Source of the DNA: Otis tarda
Taxonomy: Eukaryota > Chordata > Aves > Otidiformes > Otididae
Assembly (NCBI GenBank): GCA_026413225.1
Contig: CM048552.1
Span: forward strand, 202,753,553-202,817,552
DNA: 64,000 nt
Direction of reading: 5' to 3'
The notes under the pieces were generated by a model. The model searched no databases. It saw only the letters and a list, made by a program, of their open reading frames with translations, and had not been told where the DNA came from. The translations under genes and the position numbers were made by a program. The stretch's first letter is position 1; every line of letters begins with the position of its first letter. This document shows positions 25,181 to 36,428 of the stretch, one piece after another.

Positions 25181-25900
25181 CAGCATCAATTGCACCTACC
25201 TAATTTTTGACAAGCATTTGTCTAACTTGTTGCTAATCTCTGTCTTCAGTAATAGAAACTTTGAACCATCTCATGCCATTTGCTCAATCTGTAATTAGAA
25301 ACTTTTCCTTACTGGGTTATCTACATCTTTATCTCTGCAACCTAAGCTGCAACTTTTTGTCTCATCCACTTTGCATATGGAGAAAATAGTGTTTACTTGT
25401 CTGTACCATAGCTGTTTATATTTTGGAAAGTTTTTATGCCCCACATTGGTTCTACCTTCTTTAAGTTAAACAGCCTTAAGTAGGTTAATCTATTTTCACA
25501 GTTAAATTCACTAGGCTCCTAATTGTTCTCATTACTTTTCTCTGGACTCTCTGATAGTTGTATGTATTTCTTAACCTGTCACACATGAAACATTAGGGGT
25601 TTTTTTTCAACTGAGACCTACTATTGCAGAGTTCAACAGAAAAAAAAAATATTTTAAATGTTTTTCTATAAGCCTGCCTTGCCCTAAACTTTCTGGTTGT
25701 ACATCCCAGGATAGTGCTCTTTGGACAATAACATTATATTTATGTTTCATTTTCACCTTGAAATCTCTTGAGCTCTTTCTAGGCAGCCCCTAACAAAGCA
25801 GTTTCTTCCAAACCTGTAAATTCACTGTTCTTATGTAAAGTAGTATTTTGAGTTTATATATGTTGATTTATATATTCCACCCCCCCCCCAGCTGATTGCT
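25181..25900 (-). mobile_element. Ancient CR1/L3-like LINE relic
   Basis: Heavily diverged sequence that still reads, on the minus strand, like the C-terminus and 3' end of old amniote CR1/L3 elements. On the plus strand one sees, in the expected order, AATTAGAAACTTTTCCTTA, TTTAAGTTAAACAGCCTTAA, GTTCTCATTACTTTTCTCTG and then ACTCTCTGATAG. Indels and A- or C-runs interrupt it (C-run at 25879-25889). It is far older than the CR1 copies with clean ATTCTATG tails, and its boundaries are approximate. Confidence 0.55.
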
Positions 25901-26485
25901 CCAGTTTGTTAGGAGAATTCCAAATTTTGCATCTTCCAACATGCTGCAGTCCCAATGAGGTAGATGTGATCTGTAATTTAATATGGAGCACTCTGTTTCA
26001 TCATTAGATTATTAATCAAAATTTAAAAACGTGTGTTTACATATTTATGCTTTAATACCTCTAAAGGAATGACTACGGATGCTGGAGCAAAGAAAAGGAA
26101 TACAGAAATTACCTACTACATAGGACCACAAAGGACTGCACAAAATGGACAGGCTTCTGTGCTCTTCCCTGACAGTATCTTCTGTTGCCATCAACAGAAA
26201 CAGGATTGGTCTGAATCAGCAAACCATTTCTATATTTTTAGGACAAAATAATTCCATAGATAATTACAAAAAGATGCACAAGAAAATAAATTCTAACAAC
26301 ATAAGATGATAGCCACATTACCACTCAGAAGCAAGTTCTTGGGGCTAAGAGTTCACTGAAGATATTTACTCCACATTCAGAAGTCCAAAGGGAAAACAAA
26401 CTAACAGAAATAGTGTAAAGAAAAGAATCAAGAACATTATCAAGCTGTCATAGAAGCTCATTATTTTCTCACACCTAAAATTCAT
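25901..26485. other. Unique DNA between two ancient CR1 relics
   Basis: No gene is recognised. The 72-codon frame at 26033-26251 has no motif I can name. Confidence 0.45.
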
Positions 26486-26900
26486 TCTGTAACTGTAGCC
26501 CCTTTAGCTCAAAAAGAATACAGTATATTTGAAAATGGTCCAAAGAAAATGAGCAAAGATGGTATGAAAAAAGTCCTACATGAGCAAGGAATAAGTAAGT
26601 TAGGACTACTCAGTCTGGAAAAGAGATGATTGAGGGAAGATATGCTGTATAAAATCATGAAGGTCATTAAGAGGCATTATATACCTCTTTCAAAATATAA
26701 GCCAGAAGTTATGAAATTTAACCAGCAGGAGCTAAGTAAAAAGGCAAATAAAGGATAGTACTCTTTTTTTCCAGGCAGTGTGCCTATGTTTGCTAGAGGA
26801 TATTGCGGATCTTAGAAGTCCATATGGGACAAGAGGAAGACAAGTAGTGCAGGGAATTGAGATCTACAGAGAGTTGCTAAATATGTAAGAATTTCCTGAG
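26486..26900 (+). mobile_element. Ancient CR1/L3-like LINE relic
   Basis: Diverged plus-strand remnant of the conserved CR1/L3 ORF2 C-terminus and 3' end. GGACTACTCAGTCTGGAAAA corresponds to the LGLFSLEKR motif, followed by AGATGATTGAGGGAAGATAT (RRLRGDM). Further on come ATAAAATCATGAAGGTCAT, then a segment with GTTTGCTAGAGGATATT, and finally GAGTTGCTAAATATGTAAGA. The order matches the family, but many indels break the frame. Boundaries are approximate. Confidence 0.6.
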
Positions 26901-28345
26901 ATAAATGTGATTTCTGAGCTGAAAGTGATGAGTGACTATAAGATTTTAGGGAAAAATATCAATCTGCCCTATTCCAATCCTTCTCTAGGCATGCACTTTG
27001 GTAAATCTTAGGGATAACATATAGAGGAATATTTTCCATGATTCAACATGCTCCCAGTCTCGGAGGCAGAAGCACACGAGCAATGGGCTTCTTTCAGGAT
27101 CTTATCCTTGGGATAGGAAAAGCTAATCACGACAAACCTTAACCTGTTCTGCCCTAATATAATTCTTATCAGAAAAAGTCAATAAGATAATTTATTCTGT
27201 TTAATAGAATTAGACTGATCTTTAAAAATATCATTCCCTGATTCTTTTTATGCTCAATTAAAAAAAAATATTTCAATGTTTTTCCAGTATGCACTCTGGT
27301 TACGTATCCTATTTTATGCAAACATATAACGAATCCTTTTACACTTCTCATTAATTGAGTTATTTTCAGCACGCCTATGTTGTCTGCTGTTCATATGCAA
27401 TTTTACCACATACTACAAATGAGAATAAAAGAGCATATTTCAGGCTTTTACTGGAGCTAAATATTAGCACAAAAGATGTTGGAAAGCATTAGAAATCTCA
27501 GTGACTCTATTGAGATAGCAGCAAGTGTCACAATTATGTGGTATTTCAGATGAAACCAGGAAATACTGATTTACAAACAAATACATTGAACGTATCCTGC
27601 ATACAAAATTTTCAGCCCTAAATCTATAGTAATTTACATCTACCATTCTCATTCCTTCTTTTAGCTGGCTGATCCTCAAAACACAAAGTCTAAAGAGAAT
27701 AGCAAATTTGTATTTTACCTAGATTTATTCAATATTTGTAAGTTCATAAAGCTCAGCACTTGGAAAATAAGAATTCTCTTTCATTTACATTTCTTTTCCT
27801 ATTTCTGAGATTTTATTGCTGTCAGCTATGGCTCACCATCTTGTATTAGGAAGTAGTCAGGACTTAGAATAAGATGTCCAGTGTTAACCTTTTCACCTCA
27901 TAAAACATCAGTACAGCTCAATTGCTCATGGCATTGTCCTCAGTCATTTAATTCACTTTCTATCTGCACTCAAGAGAAAGGATAGCAACATTTTCTGCCA
28001 CTCTGACTATCAAGTAATTTACCTCAGCCTGCAAGGGATTAAGAGGTAAGGTAATTTCATGTCTTAAATTTTCAATCTCTTTCTATGAATAAGCGCTGAC
28101 AAGACAGTTTACAGATACCCATTTTCATCTCATGATCAAACTGCATTTCTATTGGTTAAGAAAAAAAATGCATCTCTACACACATAATTTCAAGTCTAAG
28201 TTCTTAATGACAAAAAAAGAAAAAGAAGAAAACAGAAGCACAATTTATAGTTGTATTGTCAATATACTGATGCCATTAAGTGAAACTCTTTTCAAAAACT
28301 GTGCAGTGTCTGATTAACATTCCAGCAGAACACCCAGAGAAACAT
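26901..28345. other. Unique AT-rich DNA
   Basis: No gene or repeat family is recognised. The frames at 27169-27372, 27464-27679 and 28132-28317 have no features suggesting coding function. Confidence 0.5.
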
Positions 28346-28480
28346 CACAGTTGTACCGGGCACTGTAGAGGCACACACATTCCTGTTCCAAAGAGCTCAC
28401 AGTTTAATTTCAAGCAAGAAAATTGAACAGCAACAAGAGAGACCGATGGAGACCAATAAATTAAGCTCAAACAGCTATTG
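28346..28480 (+). mobile_element. Probable ancient MIR-like (CORE-SINE group) relic
   Basis: The order GGGCACTGTAGAGGCACACA, TCCTGTTCCAAAGAGCTCAC, AGTTTAATTTCAAGCAAG, AACAAGAGAGACCGATGGAG resembles the 3' half of MIR-type SINEs of sauropsids. Those carry a characteristic 'ccaaagagctcacagtctaa' phrase followed by a purine-rich segment. The tRNA-like head is not visible and no target-site duplication is apparent. The call rests on my memory of that family and is tentative. Confidence 0.4.
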
Positions 28481-30180
28481 AAGACAAGGTAAAAACCAGG
28501 AGTGAGGCATGGAGTAATTTCTTCCTTAGGAGGCTAATAAAGAAAATTTGCTTCTGTCCCATGGAAGCACCCATCAATACATATTTCTCCTTTTATTTTT
28601 CTAAAACATTTAGGTTTTCCACTTGTAAATGACAGAGCCATGTACACAATGTGATGGCCTTATAATAGCGGTTCATCCACTTGAATGAAAAGTGACTAAC
28701 ACTTACTGCCTTGAAAGAGCAGCAAGAAATCTCTTACAGCAGCCAACTGTGTGTCCTGTGCATTCAGCCACAGTTAGTGTTCACCAGCAACAATTTCCTT
28801 TCAGTTATCTGCAGAGCTTTGGTAAACTTACCTCATTTCCACACCATTAACTTCCAAACATTTTCCTCTTCCCACTGTCACTCACTGTGATCTCTTCTGT
28901 GTTTTTCTGTCAAACCCAATAGCTTTTTGAGCAGTCTCGCTCTGTCTATCTCAGAACACACCCAGACATTGCTTCTTCTAAAGAGCCTTTATTTCATTCG
29001 CATTTGTCTTTCTGAGTAGTTTGGGCAGTACTTGGACATTGCTCACCATCATTATTCTATGCTTACCCCAAAAGTGTGAAGCATCCCATGATCCCAGGTG
29101 TGGTAAGCAGAGCCAATTTAACTGAGTTACTTAAAAGCGCAAGACACAATGCTTCACCGGCCTGGGCAGCAGTACTGTTGTGCCAAACGTCAAGCAGTTC
29201 ATGTTGGCAGTGCTTTGAATCATGGGGCTTTATCTTCTGTAAATAGGATTGCAAATCAAAATATGTATTCCAGTTTCATACAGCAGGATTATCAGCAAAC
29301 CAATGCATTTTGGTGATGTTCCTTTCAGCTCCATTTTCAGATTAATACCTTTTGTTAACCTCTTCTGTGGAAAAATGCACATATTCTAACATGTTAACAT
29401 GTTAGACTGTAGATTTAGACTATAAATTTCCAGTCATCTCTTTAGTAAAAATAACAGAAATATCTCAGTCATAAATTTTGCTATTAGAAGAGAAAAAGTT
29501 GTGTCATAGAATCACTACAAATAACAGAGCAGCTTAAGGCATCATATATATAGCCACTCATTACACCATTAGAAATATTGTGTGCTTCCAGTTTTAAGGC
29601 ATCCATTTTATATAAGAAAACTTTTAGAAACAAAAGGCAAGACTGCTGCACAAGTTTTTCTTCATGACTCTCCCAAAAGCAGATTCTGGTAGTTAACTAT
29701 TTTTGAGAAGTGACTGAAAATGGTAAACCACCTGCTCATGTTAATTCAATGCCAGTTCAAGAACACTGTATTAGACATCTGAAGCTTCGTATTAAGTCTC
29801 TGAAACAGGCTCATGAAAATTTATCATGTAGTCTCAGACTGAAGTAACATAAGAAAACTTCCTTGAACTGTTTCCATATTTACTGTAAGTCCGTCCTCAT
29901 TACAAATTACTTAGTTTTATTTGCAATTTAAAATGTCATGTAATACACTTATGCAGAAAAAAAACCCTAGCCTTCTGAACTGTCACTGAACAGGAAAAGT
30001 AAGTTCACGAGCCTGAGCATGGATTATCTGAGTTGATTCTACATGATGGCTGAAACATCCAGAGACTTTCCAAAGAATGGACGGCATTTATCACCTGTGG
30101 CACACACTTCCTGTCAAATATATGAGGGAAATAACAGCAAAGCCAGAATTTGTATTTCCCTCTACAGCGGTCAGAAATAA
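28481..30180. other. Unique DNA
   Basis: No gene is recognised. It contains a perfect 22-bp palindrome at 29385-29406, listed separately. Confidence 0.5.
29385..29406. repeat. Perfect 22-bp palindrome
   Basis: The arm TCTAACATGTT is followed immediately by its exact reverse complement AACATGTTAGA with no spacer. Two AACATGTT boxes therefore lie 8 bp apart around a central GTTAAC. No flanking transposon is visible. Confidence 0.9.
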
Positions 30181-31110
30181 AGACATGGCAAGGGATACAA
30201 AGAATAATATGAAGGACTTCTACAGCTATGTAAAGGGCAAAGTCCCTCTCACTGTAAGAGACCAGGCTCGTGACCACCTGAGGAACCTGAATATACATAA
30301 GTCTATGGGACCTGACAAGATGCATTCCAGAGTCCCGAGGGAATTGGCTGATGTAGTTGCCAAGCCACTCTCCAGGATATTTGAAAAGTCATGGCAGACA
30401 GGTGAAGTCCCCGGTGACCAGAAAAAGGGAAATATTGCACTCATTTAAAAAAAAAAAGGTAAAAGGAGGGTCCTGGGCACTACCAAGCTGTCAGGCGAAA
30501 ATAATGGAACAGATCCTGATAAAATCTATGCTAAGGCACATGGAGGACAGGGAGGTGGTTCGAGAGAGCTGGCATGGCTTCACTAAGGGCAAGTCCTGCC
30601 TGACCAACCTAGTGGCCTTCTATGATGGACTGATGACATCAGTGGACAAGGGAAGAGCTACGGATATAATCTGTCTGAACTTCTGTAAGGTCTTTGGCAC
30701 TGTCCCCCAAAGCATCCTTCTCTCTAAATTGAAGAGATACGGATTTGATGGGTGGACTGACTGTTCAGTGGATGAGGAATTGCTTGGGTGGTTGCATTCA
30801 GACGGCTCAATGTCCAGATGGAGGTCAGTGACAAGTGGTGTCCCTCAAGGGTCTATACTGGGACCAGTAATGTTTCATATCTGCATCAATGACATAGACA
30901 GTGGGATCGAGTGCATCCTCAGCAAGTTTGCAGATGACACCAAGCTGAAGGGTGCAGCTGACATGCTGAGGATGAGATGCTATCCAGAGGGACTTGGACA
31001 AGCTTGAGAAGTGGGCCCATGTGAACCTCATTAATTCAACAAGGCAAACTGCAAGGTCCTACATCTGGGTCGGGACAACTCCTAGTATCAATACAGGCTG
31101 AGTGGAGAAT
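30181..31110 (+). mobile_element. CR1 LINE ORF2 fragment lacking its 3' end
   Basis: A mid-ORF2 segment of CR1 on the plus strand. Homology starts near 30181 ([13 protein letters not shown]) and skips a block before [13 protein letters not shown]. It continues through the reverse-transcriptase domain and stops near 31110, shortly after the segment AGTATCAATACAGGCTGAG. The ORF2 C-terminus, the 3' untranslated region and the (ATTCTATG)n tail are missing. That is unusual, because CR1 copies are normally truncated at the 5' end and keep the 3' end. A deletion after insertion is the simplest explanation. Confidence 0.92.
30189..31007 (+). pseudogene. CR1 reverse-transcriptase pseudogene
   Basis: Frame pieces 30077-30448 and 30357-31007 together cover the reverse-transcriptase domain of CR1 ORF2. 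Motifs seen are [62 protein letters not shown] and FADDTKL (FADD at 30927-30938). A frameshift lies at the A-run near 30447-30457, where the family usually reads ...IFKKGKK. Motif A, normally LDFCKAFD, is LNFCKVFG here. The catalytic aspartate has become Asn (codon 30678-30680) and the second Asp has become Gly (codon 30696-30698). The region after DGWT is also garbled relative to the family. The gene is dead. Confidence 0.93.
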
Positions 31111-34100
31111 AGATTTAGATTTACATCTGGATAGCAAAATAACTTCTTGTTATGTATGGAAACCATAAATATTTATACCCATGATGAAAAATAGAAAAAC
31201 ATTTTAAAGCAACAGGGTGCTTCTCTGTCTGCTTCAATATTGTTATAAAAGGGAAAAATATTGCATATATTCTAATATTTCCTCATAATTTGTTAAACAA
31301 AAGCAAAATATTCCTTTACAGTACAACTGAAGGATGCAATGCTGAAACTGTGAGCTCAGAGACTAGACAACTGTTGCCTTCATTGCAGATAATGTCGGAT
31401 TGACAGAAAAACTAGAAATTTGTATACTAGAATAATAAATGGAATTCTAAGCTGTATTGCTGTCCAATCATTAACCAGGGGAAAGCAATTTCCAATATTG
31501 ACCAACACTAGAATCTAAAGACCCAGGGCAAAAATCCAAGCTACTAAATACATTGATTTAAATAATTTACAGACATAAGGGAAGAAGAATAAATATAAGA
31601 AGAAATAACTGATGCAGACATTCACCAAGGGAAATGATTTTAAAGCTTGCAATTAGTAAATTCTCTGTTCAAGGACTGACAGAATACCACCCTCCTTCTG
31701 GAGGAAAAAATAATAAATAGACATGGGCTTTAGCATATTTAACAGCCATCTAATTTCACATAATTACATCACTTGAAATATCATTACAAACAAAGAAGCA
31801 ATAAAATACATGCAAATTCTCTTTATTAATTCTCCTTTCTAAAATACATTTTCTGGTCTCTACTCTCCTCCCCCTTCTTTCTTCAACCTAGCAATGATTT
31901 CTGCCTCTCACAGACCTGATTGCTCTGATGACCTCAATCAAAAGGCAATTATCCAGCAAGGATGGAAGGTAATTATTCCCATCAAGGAGAGATTGAATGC
32001 ACCTGAATAGACAGCTGCAGTTCTTCCAGGGATTACATTATTACTATAGAAATAGCCTCCATTAATTTGTGATGCATGTCAAATTTATGATAAAAAGTTG
32101 ATTTGTTTGCAGGACAACTACTTTTCCCATTTCACCCAACACTCACTTTAAGAAAAGAGCAACAGTCAATTGTAAGTTACTTTAGCATGTAAGTGACAAC
32201 TGTCAGCATGTAACCATCTGCTCAGCAGTTGATATGACATAAAACCAGGAAAGGGAATTGAAGCTCCAGATAGATGTGCATTATATAATTCCAAAAGCAT
32301 GAACACTTCAGCCCAAGCTTACCAAAATCCTGCTGTAGGGACAAAAGTAAAGGGACAATAAACACTAGTAAAAAAAAAACCAATGGTAAGGCTTAGCAGG
32401 AAAATAAATTTACTCAATCTATTTACCTTCAACCCTAGATGGGAAAATGTTTAACTGTAGAAGAGAAATAATATAAAATATGTAAGTTATTATGAAAGAT
32501 TTATAATTCAATAGTTACAATAATGTCCTATTTTTAGAGCAGGCAGACAACCTACCTGCTCTCAGACTGCTGAAAACTTAGAAGTCCTGAAACTTATAAG
32601 GTACGTCTTAAATGGTGAGCCTTTTCTGGAAATTTTAGATAAGGACTCTAATCACTGTAATCACTCCACATGTTAAAATTCTGCCTTCCTTAGGCAGAGT
32701 TATATGATTGAGAAATGGGATTTCTAACATAAAAACTCAAATTTCAGTAGATCTGGATATACCTCTATAACTAATCTAGAAGTGATCAGATGCTTCAGAA
32801 TTGCAGTGGGTAAAACTGATCCCCCTTAGGGCTGATGTTTGCCCAGAACTAAAATGGACCATTTCCCTTAGTGATGCTTACCTCCTCAAAGACACAAAGC
32901 ACACAAGGCTGAATCAGAATGCATCTTATTTAGTGCTCAACTATGAAGAATTTTAATGGACAATCAACTAATAAATATGTTCTTACATTTTATTAGAGGC
33001 TATTTTTCTGCATAGGCTACATTTGTAAATCTTGCATTTTAATGCAGGCAAAATATTTAAAACTTACCATTGTAATGCTAATAAATTGTCATCAATGTCA
33101 GCAGTAAGGTCATATAATACAGTGTTAATTAGGTACGTACATGGTATATTTAATTTAGAAATAGGAAATTTTCTGTTGTAATCTTACATTCCTTCATTCT
33201 TGGAAGTATACCCTCTAGCCCTATTGACTTATTAATCTTAAATGTATCATTTTTTTCTGTAACCTTCTGTGACACTAAAGTCTCCAAAATCATGTGTGTT
33301 CTTATTATCTCTGAAATGTATTGCACAACACTCTCTTTTAATATGTAGTCAAAAAGAACCAAATACTTTCCCCAGCATCTTCAACTATTCACCATCATCT
33401 CTATATTCTCTCTGTAGTTCACCAAAATATGAGAGAAGAGAGAGAAGGCAGTAAAGTGTGAAAAAAGAAAAAATTCTGAGAACAGAAGGGGGCAAGTATT
33501 TGCCCTGCCTATTTCAAAATTCTTTTTTTACTTTCTGAAGTAAAAGACACAGCTGAATTTCCAGCCTCCAAATGATAGCTGTTCAGTTCAACTGGCTTTG
33601 CTCTTGCAACACATGCTTTTCTGCCTTTTTTTGTTCTTTCTATATTACAGAAAGTTTAAAGTATAGTCAAAGTTCACTTCCTTAAACCTATTTTACCACT
33701 GACTAAATATACAAGCCTGGTTTGGCTTCACTTCTTTTTTATCACTATTTAGAGCTATGTGGTGGTCTCTGTCTTGAAATTCTCAATGATCAATGTCAGT
33801 TCATACAGAAAATAACTTTTTTTTTTTTTTTTTCCCCATGAAGCAGAGATGTACTGTAGAGTTTGGAATCTCTAAGTGATTCCAAACTCCAGTTTTGGGA
33901 ACTGTGCTTCATTAAGTTGTGTGCATCAGATATATATAAAAGAAAACAGAAAACTGTATTTTTCTTCCCAGACAACTTTAGATACATGTATAACTTCTAT
34001 TCAAATTATCTTTACATTCATAATTACTGTGGTTAAACCTAGCTTTTTGCAAGTTGCTAAATAACCTTCAGCCCATACATTTCAAAAAGATTCTCAGTTT

Positions 34101-36308
34101 CTGCTTTAATTATGATCAAACTGCTGATAGATACTGTGATACATTGTATAAAGATCCTGAAAATTCAGGCATGTTTTCCTGTAATTTAACTGGATGCCAG
34201 ATAGCCTTCTGGTAGACACCTTTCTATTTGGCCTTGACTCATGTAACACAAGCTCCTCATCAGGGTTATGCTATTTTTGTGCACAAAAACTCCCCAGTCC
34301 CTTCCGGGTATTTCAAAGAACATGGGGAAACTGAGCACTTAAGGAGGCCAAGTGGTTGAGTTTCCGGATTTGCCTTACTCTTCAGTGAAGACCATTTTAT
34401 TGGTGGGTTAATTTAAGATCATTCTTATTTCAAGCTAGGTTAAAAAAATGCAAATAAAAGAAGTTTTCAAAATATCTGAAATAGCTGACGGAGTTACAAA
34501 AAAAAAAAGAAGAGGAAATTGGCATTTAATCTACTTGCACAATGATTAAATAAAAAACTTCTTATGTAGCAGATATGATGTGGACTTCTCTGACATCTAC
34601 GGGTTTTATTTTTCTCCATGCCTTGCACCTTAGGTTTTATCCCTGAAAGAAAATCTTCGCTTGGTAAGACAGACTTGATTTTAGCATTAATTTCCATTTT
34701 GGAGCCCTTCAATGAGTCTAGAGAGATTTAATCTGTTTTTCTAAATTCTGTTTACTTCTTTTTCATTTCAGTGATAGTCTGACCATCCATCTGAATCACA
34801 ACAACCCTTCTTTCACTTCTTTAGAAACACAAATTTCTTCTTAGAGCAAATCAGTTCTTACACCTGACAGACAAATTACCTGTTCCTTGTCTCAGTGAAG
34901 GTATAAACTCCCCCTAGCTCTTTCCCTTTGGGTGACTCAGGGTGACTTTTATATTACACAGATTGCATCAAAACTCAGGCTCTTGGCTAATAGCAGCAGT
35001 TCAATAGTCTCTTCCCTCTCCCTTCCTGACATCATACCTAAGTGACACCTAAGGTGACCTGAAAAGAAGCTTTTATTTTGGGCTGGGTAGAGGGGTCCTT
35101 CTCCAAGCAATCTGCTGGTTGAACTTAGTCACCTATGAATAAATTATTATTAAACCTGATGGAAAGCAGACAACAATGTCTGACTGGGAGAGAGTGAAAA
35201 AGGTGTGGAACAACTCTTCACGGCAGCAGCCTGCTATTAGTTGGAATGTGCACAGTGATTGGACCCACAGCACAAACGCTGTCGTGTGAGGTACCTTCTC
35301 AGCGGAATCTTGCATGTTTACATTGGTAAATACAGTGGGAACAAAGATCTAAATGGGATATATAGTTCATTACTGGCTCTTCACAAAGACACTGACATGA
35401 GTGTAATTAGTCTTTCTGGAATGACAACGGCCCTGGGAATATTACACCCCAGCCCCAACATCCCTCCTAGGAGGATGTTATAACACATAGCCTTTTTATT
35501 AAAATCCCTGCTAAGCTCTTGCAGTTTGCCAGTGAGGATCTCCTCTTTCCTTATCGCTCTTAAGCACTGATGCAAGTTAGTTTGCAATCAGAAGAGTAAT
35601 CGGAATAGCTGCTGCAGCAAATAACCCCTTTGAGAAACACTGCAGTTATCAATTTGGAGCAAGCAGACAAATTGTGCCCTGAGCCTCTGGATAGATCTGC
35701 TACTGCACCCAGTACTGCACTGATTCACAAAGCTGAATATTCAGTTTGTTGCTGTAGAACAGTAATCGAGGTGTCTTGGGTAATCTAAACAACTGAATTA
35801 GTCATGGTCATCCTCTACTAATTATAGTTACGGATGAACTGCTTTTGATTCACCAATAAGTTTATTAATAAGTTCAGAGTACAACAGAGACTAGCCTAAG
35901 GGTAAATTAGAATAAGGTGACTTACAGGAAAGAGTACATTACCTGGTAGCACCAAACATATCAATTTTATATTGCCAAGAACTGCTGATAAGAAAATTTT
36001 ATGGCATCCTGTGATATACAGCTTTAAATTATGGAGTTACCACTCACACTATATATTACATGCCTTATGAGAGATTTATCTGCATTTTTAAAGGTTTATA
36101 CAAGTAAATGTTCCTTTAAACATTTACACAAAATGTAGAATACTTTAAAAGAAACACATCTAGAAATCATAAACGCTCATAAATCACTTAAAATGAGAAC
36201 ATGTTAATATAGAAAAGCAAAAATTAACAATAAATCAGACTATCAGTAGACAAAGCCCAAATTACCATTTTAAGAGTCCTGATTTTGTTTCTGATGGCTA
36301 CTAAGCAG
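31111..36308. other. Unique DNA, partly conserved-looking
   Basis: No transposon or exon is recognised. Two stretches (about 31700-32110 and 35130-35640) are less AT-monotonous and rich in homeodomain-like TAATTA and ATTA cores or E-boxes. They are discussed as candidate conserved non-coding elements. A T-run lies at 33811-33831. Frames at 33150-33362, 33796-33987, 34494-34712, 35133-35315, 35259-35483 and 35381-35587 show no known domain. Confidence 0.45.
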
Positions 36309-36350
36309 AGATAAATAAATAAATAAATAGATAGATAAATAGATAAATAG
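36309..36350. repeat. Compound (AAAT)n/(AGAT)n microsatellite
   Basis: About 42 bp of ATAA units changing to AGAT and ATAA units, ending at 36350. It lies about 80 bp upstream of a solo LTR but is not part of it. Confidence 0.9.
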
Positions 36351-36428
36351 GAAAACATGACAGCAGGTCAGCTCTGTTGAACTGGTAGAAGTTAATAAGA
36401 GAAATGTGAACTTTCTACCATACTTTGT

